A stretch of 64,000 nucleotides of DNA from contig MNCI01026334.1 of assembly GCA_015680685.1 (NCBI GenBank), positions 588,003-652,002 on the forward strand, given 5' to 3'. The notes beneath the pieces were generated by a model that saw nothing but the letters and a program-made list of their open reading frames with translations, was not told the DNA's origin and did no database searches. Both the position numbers and the translations under genes were made by a program. The first letter of the stretch is position 1; every line of letters starts with the position of its first letter. This document shows positions 47,735-58,800 of the stretch, in pieces. Origin of the DNA: Gnetum montanum. Taxonomy: Eukaryota; Streptophyta; Gnetopsida; Gnetales; Gnetaceae.

Positions 47735-48570
47735 TTTTGCTTTTGAAACCAAGGCTATGGCAAGCTTTGTAAAACAACAATCTATTTGGAATGTTTATGG
47801 ATCCTTTTTAGTGCTTCAAACCTGGAAGGAGAATGTTGACTTGGAAAAAGAAAGTAAAAATATTTTGCAAGTTTAGATTAAATTTCTAGAACGTCCATCA
47901 CATTTTCTTTCACATGTTGACATTCTTGCTATGCATATTGAGGAGATTATTGGTATGGAGTCCTTTTCAAGCTTCTGTCTGAGACTAACTCAAGAAGTTT
48001 ATGTCAAACTTAATATGCAAAAGCAACGACCAAAGTAGTTGGAGTTTAATGTTAAAGGAAAGACTTTCATGTAAAAGATCTCATATCTTATGCTTCCTAA
48101 TAATTGTTATTATTTCCTTGATCCTAATCATAGGAAAACTTAATGTCCAAAGCTACTAACTAAGATTGAAGCTGAGAGAATTTTAGCTAAATAGGTTAGT
48201 AAAGAATTAAATGATAAAAATATATGTTTAGATCCATGTAATGATATTGTTAAGATGCATCGCCTAAATAATCCTTCTTCTCTAGACCCCAAGATCACAG
48301 ATGATGAAGACATGAATATTGAGCTACTAATGCTATTAAGAATCCTCAAAACCAAAAATGGACTACAAAAGAAGCTACTAGTGGTTGGGAGTTACTCGGA
48401 AATCTTATGCCTCAGTCACACGTGATAATCCTATCTTTAGCAATTTTCCTAAAGGGTACCAATCCTCAATTGTTGCTAATGATAATCATTCTACTAGTGG
48501 AAGATTAGGTGCTTGTCATCCTATAGTAAATAGCTTTGGGTCCAAGAATTCTTTTAAGGCTTTAAGTTGA
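47450..48570 (+). pseudogene. LINE ORF1-like protein (broken)
   Basis: Contains SIWNVYGSFLVLQTWKENVD and ERPSHFLSHVDILAMHIEEI (47,775-47,955), resembling the DUF4283 RNA-binding domain of plant LINE ORF1 (W-x-L-x-W, then a strand pair). Downstream is a possible knuckle remnant with HRKT-stop-CPK near 48,130-48,150. Stops and shifts prevent a protein. Confidence 0.6.
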
Positions 48571-48599
48571 TAGAGATCCTCCTACATCTTCACAATTAC

Positions 48600-51500
48600 A
48601 ATGAAGTGTCTCTCATGGGATGTTAAGGGACTCTCAAATTCCCATAGAAGATATATAATCTAAGATTATATTTGTAGGTATTACCTAGATGTTGCCTTTA
48701 TTCAAGAAGTTAAAATTCAAGGTTTTCATCTTCAAACTTATTGTAAGAGTATTTTTCCCAATAGTTATTATGTCTCTTCTAACCATGAACATGGTAAAAG
48801 TGGAGTCATGATTCTTCTTTATAATAAGTGACAGGAGTCTATTATTGATCATGGTTGCAATAATTTGGGACATTATTGTTGAGTTTGATTACAGTATGTT
48901 AATGAAATTTTGGGTTTCATTTCTGTTTACACTTCTTGTAGCCTAAATGACCATAAGCTTTTTTGGAACTGGCATGGTCATAACTTACCTATAGCCAATT
49001 GGATCATTGCATGAGACTTTAATATGATTGAAAATCCAAAGGATAATTTTGGAGGCTAGAGAGGTGGTTTAGACAATAATGCATTTTCCTTTTGGCTTCC
49101 ATTGAAGAGGAAATTAAATTTGTAGGAAGTTAATGAAAACTACCCCTCTTCTAGTACTTCTAATTAGTTTACTTAAAATAATGCTAGATAAGAAGATTCC
49201 TATTTCTTCTAGGTTGGATCAAGTCTACATGTCTGTGAATGCTTCTATCCAATTTACTACCACCAATGGTGCTCCCGTTCAAGCATATTATACCCAAGTT
49301 CTGTTAAATCATTATCTTATTCACTGGTCTCTTTCCCTTTCTAGCTACTCCCACTCTTCCAATGATCTCTATATTTTCAACAATGCCTTTCTTCATAGTA
49401 GCTCTATGTTCTCTTTCTTGAAGCAAATTTGGAATTTACATCCTAAACTCACTAGTGATGATGGTTGGATAGATTGGTGGACTAATGCTTGTACTCGTCC
49501 ATAGCGTTTTTCCAAACATGCAAGTAAAATGGTGGCTTGTCGAATAACTTCTCATAAGTCCAACCTTCATAAGGAAGTCTCCTTATTACAAAATACTATT
49601 AATAGAGGTGAAGCTATTGAGGCTCAGTTCTATCATTTGCAAATCGCCAAGGAGAACATGCATATTATGGATCATCATGAAGTTAGAGGTGCTTACCTTT
49701 GTGCCCGTCTTTCTTGGCTTCATATGGGTGACCAAGCTACTAAAGATTTTTTTTATCTCCTCAAAGGGAGACTTCCCTTCCCTAAAATTCTAGCTATTCA
49801 AGTTGAAGATAATATCTTTACTTCCAAGACTAACATTTTATAGGATTTCTTTGATTTTTTTCTCTATTATTTTCTATAAAGAAGATATTGATCCTATTGC
49901 AATAAATAATTGATTGGGAGTTACTACTCCTTTTAATTATTCCATCTTTGGTGATGCTACTCTTCATTCTAAACAAGATCTTTGTAAGGCTCTTCAGCAA
50001 CATCATGATGGCAAAGCCCCTAGTATGGACAGTCTTCCTATCGAATTTTTCAAAAAATTCTGGTCCACTCCTCAAGATACTATCTATAGTGTGTATAAGG
50101 AAGCTCTTATGAAAGGTTCTTTTGGCAAAGTTATCAATGCTGGAATTATTAAGCTTCTACCCAAGTTAAGACATCGTATGTGCATTAGCAACTAGTGCCC
50201 TATTACTCTTTGAAATGTTATCTACAAAATTGTTGCTAAAGTTATAGCTAATAAATTAAAATCTTTTCTTCCTCAACTCATTAGCAAAGAGGAAAATAGT
50301 TTTGTTCAAGGCAAGTATATCTTAGACAATTTCATTACTGCTATTGAGGGTATGCATTGGGCTTCTTCCATTGATCAAAAATCCTTTCTTCTTAAGCTTG
50401 CTTTTGTGAAAGCTTATGACATGCTCGATTGGTCTTTTTTTGAGAAGTGTTGTTAAGCATCATAACTTAGGTAATGTTTTTGATGGTCACATTGATCTTC
50501 TTTTATCGGATGCCTCTTCAGTTATTTGTATTAATGGAACCTTCTCTAAGATTATTAGGCTTCAACAATCTGTCCAATAGGGATGTTCTTTAGCTTTCTA
50601 TCTCTTTATCATCATTGCTAATGCTCTTGGAGTTGTTCTTAGAGCTCACAGCGATTCTATGAGGTTAAAAGGTATCTCTCTTATATAAGATGGTAAGGAT
50701 CTTGTTTACAACAAGTTTGCAGATGACACTTTTCTCACTTTGCTTGAGGACCATAACAATTTTAACACTACCTTGGATTGCATTGACATTTATTGTAGAG
50801 CCTCAGAAGCCCAAATTAATTGGAGCAAAATGCAAGCTATTCGACCGAGCTTCTCTCCAAGGCCTACTTGGACTTATAATTATAATATCAAGTGGCTTTC
50901 TCCTCCAAATGTTTTCACCCTTCTGGGTATTCCGATAGCTTTATTCTCTACTCCCACTACTTTATGGAATAATGTGGTGGAAAAAGTGAAATAGAAGGCT
51001 TTGAAATGGGCTTCCAAACCCTTATCTCTTGCAAGTAGATTTATCGTAGCCAACCATATTCTAAGCTCCACTCATGTGTACTACTCTTTTTTCATGGCTC
51101 CTTCTAAATATTCCTTTCAGAGCATGGATAGAATTTTCAAGAATTTTTTATTTTGGGGGGGTGGGGGGTGTAATGATAATCACAAATCTTTTCATTGAGT
51201 TGCTTGGGATATTTGCATTTTAAATAAGGATCATGGTGGCTAGGGCCTTTTCTCTGTTGAACACCAAAGTATTCTATTGGCCTCTAAATGGGTTACTCGC
51301 TATATAGAAGGTAACAAAGCTTGGAAGATTCTATTTAGGCATAATATTTCTTGTCTTGGTAATCACCACATATGGAAAAATACTCATTAGAGCACTTGGA
51401 TCATATGCAAAGGATTTTAGAAGATTATAGGTTTGTTCCTTTTCAAGCAAATTTGGTAGTGTTGGAGTCAAATTAAAGGTTTTTTTGCAATGGAAACCTA

Positions 51501-52091
51501 CCTAGTTGAGCTTGAACTCTTTGTCGATGCACATCATTTGGTGGTCACCTATTTTCCAAAAGAATTTGGGCTATTTATAAGAAAAATTTTCTGACCAAGC
51601 CAATCGCTTTGCTAATCACAATCTCCATCTTGTTGGCCAATCATTTTCTATTAGAAATGATTTTATTGTCCTCTCTTGGCAATATGCAAGAGTTAAATGG
51701 GGGTTTCAAAGACAAGATACTCCTATTTATCAACACATTGAGCATGTTCTCTCCAAATTTGGAGTTCCTAAGTTGCATAATGATACTCCTTGGTATGATG
51801 ACTAGTTTTGGCTTAATGGTTCCCCTTTGCAACCCCTTTACCTTTCTAAAGCCAAATCTTGGTTTCATTTGCAAGAATTCCAATTTTCCACTTTAAATAG
51901 AAGATGGAATGTGCAACTTGAGGATCACCATTGGAAAGCTATTTTTCATCGTGTATGGATTTCCAAGGCCCAACCTAAAGCATCATTTCTTTTTCTAGTC
52001 CTTGATTCATCCAGGCCTTTCCATTGGACATAGGCTTCACTTCTTAGGAGTTTATTGCTCTAAATGCACGATTTGTCAAGCTGAAAACTCT
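48600..52091 (+). pseudogene. LINE ORF2: endonuclease-reverse transcriptase (broken)
   Basis: The APE-type endonuclease starts MKCLSWDVKGLSN (48,601), then DVAFIQEVKIQG (48,688-48,723; E of the QE motif) and SGVMILLYN. RT region: GKAPSMDSLPIEFFKKFW (50,011-50,064), KVINAGIIKLLPKL, KIVAKVIANKLKSFLPQL (50,225-50,280), SFVQGKYILDN and NKFADDTFLTLLED (50,710-50,750, carrying the catalytic FADD). A C-terminal zf-RVT-like stretch begins at WKAIFHRVWISKAQPKASF (51,935) and breaks off at the LTR. Many stops. Confidence 0.87.
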
Positions 52092-52639
52092 TGATGAGTG
52101 GCGAGGTACCCCTACACTCAACCATACGAATAGGAGCGTTTCACGTGCAATCCGGTCGAACTCCAAGGACTAAGTGTTTACGTGCCTTAATAGAACACTT
52201 AGGGTTAATCAATCATTGTCTTCCCAAACTTACTTGTATTGTCACGGTTGTATGGTTAAGTAAGCTTGAGGTATATGATTTTTTATAACTTTTATCTTTT
52301 TGATGTCTTATGCTAATAAGGGAAAGGGAAAGAGAACTAAGTGACTAACTTACATTAACTATTCATTAACAAAGTTCTAATGGTTCCTAACACTAGTATC
52401 TGTTCCCACTTGCCGTACACATCCTGAACCAGTGCAACGCTGCTGGGATTACCAAACGCTAATCGTTACTGGGTTACCAAGCACTACACGCATGCTCGAA
52501 GTGGTTGTACTGAGTGTACTTAACTAAGAGGATCGAAGGTTGAGAGAGAGATTAATTAACTAGGAAAGCATTAAACATTCAACAATAATTAATTACTAAT
52601 TAGCTTAATCTGTATGCTGCAAGGTTTATCATAAAGTTC
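52092..52639 (-). repeat. LTR of the C/D family, partial
   Basis: TGATGAGTGGCGAGGTACCCC at the start matches the element C LTRs (tgatgagaggcaaggtacccc). Further matches include aaccatacgaat and gggttaccaagcactacac. It inserted into the LINE and runs into the assembly gap at 52,640, so the rest of the insertion is unseen. CG content is higher than in the C copies, suggesting a younger copy. Confidence 0.82.
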
Positions 52640-53549
52640 NNNNNNNNNNNNNNNNNNNNNNNNNNNNNNNNNNNNNNNNNNNNNNNNNNNNNNNNNNNNN
52701 NNNNNNNNNNNNNNNNNNNNNNNNNNNNNNNNNNNNNNNNNNNNNNNNNNNNNNNNNNNNNNNNNNNNNNNNNNNNNNNNNNNNNNNNNNNNNNNNNNNN
52801 NNNNNNNNNNNNNNNNNNNNNNNNNNNNNNNNNNNNNNNNNNNNNNNNNNNNNNNNNNNNNNNNNNNNNNNNNNNNNNNNNNNNNNNNNNNNNNNNNNNN
52901 NNNNNNNNNNNNNNNNNNNNNNNNNNNNNNNNNNNNNNNNNNNNNNNNNNNNNNNNNNNNNNNNNNNNNNNNNNNNNNNNNNNNNNNNNNNNNNNNNNNN
53001 NNNNNNNNNNNNNNNNNNNNNNNNNNNNNNNNNNNNNNNNNNNNNNNNNNNNNNNNNNNNNNNNNNNNNNNNNNNNNNNNNNNNNNNNNNNNNNNNNNNN
53101 NNNNNNNNNNNNNNNNNNNNNNNNNNNNNNNNNNNNNNNNNNNNNNNNNNNNNNNNNNNNNNNNNNNNNNNNNNNNNNNNNNNNNNNNNNNNNNNNNNNN
53201 NNNNNNNNNNNNNNNNNNNNNNNNNNNNNNNNNNNNNNNNNNNNNNNNNNNNNNNNNNNNNNNNNNNNNNNNNNNNNNNNNNNNNNNNNNNNNNNNNNNN
53301 NNNNNNNNNNNNNNNNNNNNNNNNNNNNNNNNNNNNNNNNNNNNNNNNNNNNNNNNNNNNNNNNNNNNNNNNNNNNNNNNNNNNNNNNNNNNNNNNNNNN
53401 NNNNNNNNNNNNNNNNNNNNNNNNNNNNNNNNNNNNNNNNNNNNNNNNNNNNNNNNNNNNNNNNNNNNNNNNNNNNNNNNNNNNNNNNNNNNNNNNNNNN
53501 NNNNNNNNNNNNNNNNNNNNNNNNNNNNNNNNNNNNNNNNNNNNNNNNN
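52640..53549. other. Assembly gap (910 N)
   Basis: Undetermined bases. They separate the LTR fragment from the PPR gene and remove the gene's 5' end. Minus-strand open stretches spanning this gap are artefacts of N. Confidence 0.99.
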
Positions 53550-55812
53550 GACGGAATCCGGCATCCGCCTCGACAAATTCTCGTTTTTCTCGGCCATCAG
53601 AGCCTGCGCGAAGCTCCGCGACTTGGAACATGCCAGGCGTCTGCATCGGCAAATTTGCTCTCAGGGATTCGACCTTGAGCTCCCGCTGGCAAACGCCATT
53701 GTTAATATGTATGTAAAATGCCAAGCTTTGGAGGATGCGTGGCAGGTGTTTGAGAAAATGCCTGTGAGAGATGTTGTTTCCTGGACCTCGGTCATTTCTG
53801 GGCATGCTCAGCAGGGAAATTTTGATCAGGCCATGGCACTGTTCTGCCAGATGCGTTGCTGTTCTGAGTGTAAACCTAATTTTGTGACTCTGGTGGCACT
53901 ATTTACAGCTTTACAGAATGTTGTTGCCGATTCTTCTGATCCATGTTATTTTTTGTCCCAGGGTGAGATGTTACATGGCTTTGCAGTAGCTTCTGGGCTT
54001 GAGCGCCATGGCTTTGTGGCCACCTCCCTTCTTCACATGTATGCCAATCTTGGTTGCCTTGAATCTGCTCGTGTTGTGTTTGATGAGATCTCTGATAAGT
54101 GTCTGGTTTCATGGACTGCCATGATTTCAGGGTATGCTCACAATGGCAAAGCAGAGGAAGCATTAGGCCTCCTGCAAGAATTGAAGGGTTATGACTTACA
54201 AGCAGATGCTGTGACAATCGTTGCTGCTTTGGGGGGGTGTGATGTGCAGGAATTGGTATGCGAAGGTAGAAAGATACATGCCTATGCTGTTCGAGTTGGG
54301 CTAGATTTGGATGATTCCGTCATGAATTCCCTTGCTGTCATGTATGCCAAATGTGGAGATCTCCGTGCAGCTGTTAAAGTGTTTCATGGGGTTTCGCAGA
54401 AGGCAGCAGCATCCTGGAATGCCATTATTTCAGGATTTGGACAGGAGGGTAGCACGAGAGAGGCTTTTAGAGTTTTCCATGATATGCAAACCTTGGGTAT
54501 CAAACCTGATCCTGCAACTTTTGTGGGTTTGTTCTCTGCATGCTCCGGCTCCAATTTACTTTGTGGGAAATGCGTCCATGGCACTGCAATCAAACTGGGT
54601 TTTGAAGAAAGTAATGTTTTTGTTGGAACTTCACTCACGGATATGTACTCAAAATGTGGGGAGATCGGACTAGCAAGGCAATCATTTGAGGGGATGCAGG
54701 AAAGAAATGTAGTGTCATGGAGCACCATCATCTCTGGGCATGTCCAAAACGGTATGGCAAAGGAGGCTTTGATGCTGTTTAAGCAAATGAAATGCTACGA
54801 TGTGCAGCCAAACCTGGTGACTCTGCTGAGTTTGCCTTGCGCTTGTTCTTGGACTGGGGATTTGGCCGAAGCCCTTAACATTCATGCGTATGTGCACAAA
54901 TCTGGATTCGAATCTGATGTTTCTATGGGGACTGCTCTTGTGGATATGTATGCCAAGTGCGGGAACATAGTCATGGCAAGGAAGGTCTTTGAAAGAGCTA
55001 ATGTGAGAGATGTAATCACATGGAATGCCATGATTGGAGGTTGTGTGATAAATGGTTATGCAGCCGAAGCATTGGAGCTTTTTGACCAAATGCAGAACTC
55101 CCGGGTTCCACCAAACTCTGCAACCATGAAATCCGTTCTGCCTGCTTGTGGCATGTTATCAGTTTTGCAGCAAGGCAAACGACTCCATAACATTGTTCTC
55201 CATAATGGCCTGCACAGTGATGTTTCTGTGGTTACAGCCCTTGTAGACATGTATGCAAAATGTGGAAGTTTAGGTACTGCTTGTGATTTATTCCTGGAAT
55301 CAAAGGAAAAGGATACTGTCCTATGGAACACAATGATATCGGCACTAGGTATGAATGGAAAATCCCATGAGGCGCTTGAGTTGTTCCGTCAAATGCAAAA
55401 AGCTCAGGGGATCAGGCCAGACGAAGCAACTTTTGTGTCTATTTTGTCTGCTTGCAGCCATGGAGGGCTGGTGAAGGAAGGTAGGAATTTGTTTAGTTCT
55501 ATGGTGAAGGAATTCCATATTAGTCCGAAACTGGAACACTACTCTTGCATGGTGGACCTACTTGGTCGATCAGGCCATTTGCAACAAGCACATGATCTTA
55601 TCATGGACATGCCTTTGAAACCTGATGCTCGAATATGGGGTTCGTTGCTTGGAGCTTGCAGAACCCACGGTAATGTTGAGCTTGGACAACTTTCTGCCCA
55701 GAGGCTTTTTGAACTGGAACTTGCTGATTCTGGACATTATGGGCTGTTTTCCAATACCTGTGCACTATCAAGCCAAGGCGATGATGTTGGCAAGATAAGG
55801 GCAGCAATGTGA
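53550..55812 (+). CDS. PLS-class pentatricopeptide repeat protein, 5' end in gap
   Basis: Open from the first base after the gap (frame starting 53,551) to TGA at 55,810-55,812, giving at least 753 codons without an intron. The true start lies in the gap; the first ATG (53,623) is internal to a repeat. Recurrent units such as VFEKMPVRDVVSWTSVISG, MYAKCG and EALELFDQM give six L-S-P rounds and a final HYSCMVDLLGRSG...GACRTHGNVELG segment, the start of an E region. Such proteins bind single-stranded RNA in mitochondria or plastids, often for C-to-U editing. The targeting peptide would be in the missing part. Coding ends at DDVGKIRAAM, so the rest of E and any DYW domain are absent. It is better preserved than anything upstream. 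Confidence 0.93.
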
Positions 55813-55895
55813 CAAAAGACTTATAACTTATGAAAACTTTGCCCGGGCACCTTTCCTGAAGTAAAACCAGGAAGTTCAGTTTTTTTGCTGCTCTT
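55813..55895 (+). pseudogene. Possible remnant of the PPR E motif behind the stop
   Basis: Reading on in the same frame past TGA (55,810) and a second TGA (55,834) gives KLCPGTFPEVKPGSSVF. This resembles the P-G-x-S-W-I-E-V...H-V-F core of the E motif that normally follows R-x-x-M. Preceding and following codons have no match. This suggests the gene once had a longer E region lost by point mutation. Confidence 0.5.
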
Positions 55896-56220
55896 AATTT
55901 CGCAGACAAAAGAATCTAATAAAATGAATGCCATGTTTTTATGTACAGACAAGTTGGTGAAAGAAGAAAGGTATTCAGCAACCGTTTTAATCTGGTGGAG
56001 ACTGGCAAATGCATTTGGATTTTATCAGTACAGATTCTTGCCTTACAATTTGAATCAGAAAGAAACCTTTCACATTGTGCAATGATTCATTTACTACATT
56101 CTGCCCAAGTTGGGTGTATGGTTTGGATATTTCAGGAAACGTCTGAAGAACAACATTATATTTAAGCATAACTCATTAATCACTCTGGCATCTATTCTCT
56201 AATTTTTCCAATGCAAACCA
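55896..56220. other. PPR 3' flank
   Basis: No recognised gene. AATAAA at 55,918-55,923 may serve as a polyadenylation signal for the PPR transcript. Confidence 0.4.
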
Positions 56221-57740
56221 CAAGTCTCAATTTATTTGGAAAAGGGTCAGGTAAATTCAATTAAATTCAACATGTGTACAGCAAAAACCCAGTTTCAAAA
56301 CCGGGGGAGAGAACTCCCCCTAAAAATAGGCACCCCAACAGCAAAAAGGCCTTTTCAAGGAACCCCAACTCACACACACCCCCAAACCAAACCCAGACTG
56401 AGAAAACTAAAAGCACACAGGCCAAGCCAACTGTTACAGAGCAAAAACAGAAAACCAACTCCCCTACATGTGGTGGGGTAGAGTGAAACATGGGCATCTA
56501 TGGTTCAGTTTGAAGTGGCCTTGGTCCAGGCTCACCTGGAGAGGTTTAGAAGCAACAACATTAATCACTAGTTGAAAATCAAGAAAAGCCTGTTCCACTT
56601 ACTGTTGATGAGGCATTTCTTTCATCTTATCCAGATGATATCTTGCAGCCATTAACTGAATATGCCATTATAGAGCAGCCCAAGAGGCCTCTTTATTGAT
56701 GTCCATAAGCATGTATGGGCATCAACCCACCTGCGGCCACCTTTGAACCTCTGCCTCATGCACCTAATCAAAACGCTACTGCATCTATTGTTCCTCAACA
56801 AACACCCTTTAGCTTCCTCCTTTTGTGCTTCATCACAGCACTGTTGCTCAACCTTCTCCTATAGGATCTCTACATGAATCTCCCGATAGAGCTTCTCTTC
56901 CTTCTTTTGCCATCACAAGGCCTCTCAACATTCCGACTACCACCTAAGCTGCTCCAGCGCCTCCCTATGGTGTTGGCATTAGACCTAAGTCTTCAGTTGG
57001 ACATCCCTCATTTGTTGAATGATGATCACCTCCCATTAGCTTCTCTCTTCCTCCTAGACCCAAGCCCTTGTATCCTCAGACATCTAGCACAACCAGGGGT
57101 CCTTTGCCCTTGTCAATAATTTCCTCATGATCTATATGAGGTGTCTCCCTATGTTCGTGAGGGGACAAAGAAAATGACACCCCCTCATCCGTAGAGAATC
57201 CAATCATAGGTTACATCTTGCACCAATAAAACTGGTGAATGATAGACTACGATAGTGGGTTCTACGGCTGCACAGCCTACCATAAAGCCAAAATGAGACC
57301 AAAGTGTCAACCGCCGCATTCTTGCCTCAAAGACCTAGAAAAAACTTCGGTAAGTTCATAGGACATGACTTCCTCATGCACTGAAGAAAAGCAAAGTGAT
57401 TACCTTGCAACTTCCAGGCATTAGCCGACTGGATGAAATATCTATCCACAAGTTCCACAGCCTCCTGCCATGGCAACAGCAATGTAGACCTCAACACCTA
57501 GCCACTCATAGTCTTGGGGACATTGCTTGGGAAAAATGCTATAGTGTCTTGTAGCCCCCTTCCAATGGGCAAAATCACCTCCCCCAGTGCCAGCACCCCC
57601 AAATAGTCTACAAGCACCTATTCAGTGATGGTAACAGAAACCCCGCGAAACATGGTTACATCACCCCTCCAATTGGTGTAAAAACTAGCATCGGAGAGGT
57701 CTAGATCATCCACCAACAACGACAAAACCTCCACCCAACC
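56221..57740 (-). other. Decayed sequence, possibly 3' part of the minus-strand LINE
   Basis: On the minus strand a broken frame at 57,300-57,700 gives ILPIGRGLQDTIAFFPSNVP and WQEAVELVDRYFIQSANAWK. It continues from the LINE-like fragment to the right, but I cannot assign a domain. The segment 56,270-56,480 is skewed (purine-poor on the minus strand) and open in several frames, a composition effect. A proline/serine-rich plus-strand stretch at 56,820-57,115 has no family match. Confidence 0.4.
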
Positions 57741-58800
57741 CATCCTTATAACAACCCCCCACAGTTATCTCTTTTAGCCAAATTTATTGATATTTGGTTC
57801 AAACATTGGGGTGGCCCCCATCACCATAGAAACTTCAGCTCATAGTCTTGTAGCCAAATGAGCAACACACATCAGATCGTGGCCCTACTTTGGCCTAAAG
57901 ATTGCAATGTTCGGGGCCTTCTAGATATGCCAAAGGACAACAGTGTTGAAGCTATCCCCTGCAGCGTGTAGAGAAGAAGGGGACCTCACAAGCCACCACA
58001 TTGCAACCGTGAAAGGGTAATCCACAAATAGGTGTTGTGCAGATTCTTGACAAGCATTGCAAAGGGGGCAGCAATCAATACTTAGAATGCCCTGATGTGA
58101 AAGCTATACCTGTAATAGGAAGGCATCATGCCATAGTAACCAAGCGAAACACTTGAGTTTCTTTGGCAACCTTCTTTTACATAATTTCCAACAACTATTA
58201 TGGGGCAGGTACTTGATTTTCAGAGTCTCACTGGGCTTTGAACCCAACACAACAACTTGTGTGCATGCTCACAAATATTGTGCCACATGTGTGAGTCCCC
58301 GACCTTGACACCCAACGCATATACTTCTGACTCATAATCGGCACCCATGGTGGTCTGCATTTCACCTCTTTCATTAGGTGATTTATGGTAAGCTAATGTC
58401 CCGTCAACAAGACATCCTCAAATTTTAAAAACCCAGTCTCCCCGCCTACTTCAGTCGGGCCACTGTATCCTAGTTAACCAAATGCAACTCGCCCCTTTTC
58501 CTCTCAACCAAACAAAGTTTCTAAGAATCTGATTGATTTTTTCTATCACCGCTAGGTGGTTTGGCCACCGAAGCCACATACTAGGTAATCGCAAACAGCA
58601 AACAACACGAAAGAAGCTAGCAAAACCTTACTATGGTGCATCAAAAATTGGGTCGTCGAGTTCTCAATACACACCGGTAACCACTTGACCAACGATGTCC
58701 AAGTAGCCCATTTATTCCAAGAAAAAATAGGGATCCCAAGATATTTACAAAAACTTCTCAAGCAATGCAGCTCCTCTTACAAATTTACAAAAAAAAAAAG
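57741..58800 (-). pseudogene. LINE-type RT C-terminal fragment with zinc-binding domain
   Basis: The minus strand begins with IEKINQILRNFVWLRGKG (58,480-58,545), a segment typical of the region after LINE RT. It later gives KKLKCFAWLLWHDAFLL and CCPLCNACQESAQHLFVDYP (58,020-58,080), a zf-RVT motif (C-P-L-C...H). Different parts lie in different frames. It is a separate copy from the LINE at 47-52 kb and on the opposite strand. Confidence 0.72.

Larger units (their letters stand above)
47390..52091 (+). mobile_element. LINE (L1-type) retrotransposon, 3' end cut
   Basis: Plus-strand ORF1-like and ORF2-like remnants in the usual order: nucleic-acid-binding protein, then endonuclease, RT and C-terminal zinc-binding region. 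No LTRs. Its 3' end is lost where an LTR of the C/D family starts at 52,092, directly after the CTICQAENS part of the zinc-binding domain. A T-rich run at 47,700-47,740 interrupts the ORF1 area. Inactive, with many stops and shifts. Confidence 0.85.

Noticed and set aside
52600-53805. 401- and 322-codon minus-strand open frames
   Set aside because: They exist only because N bases do not create stops; the real sequence on the right is the PPR gene on the other strand.
53903-55909. Several 60-124 codon frames on the minus strand and one on the plus strand in another frame
   Set aside because: Shadows of the PPR coding region, with no independent features.
56236-56497. Overlapping open frames in three frames on both strands
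   Set aside because: Base-composition effect (few T-containing stops), no similarity to known proteins.
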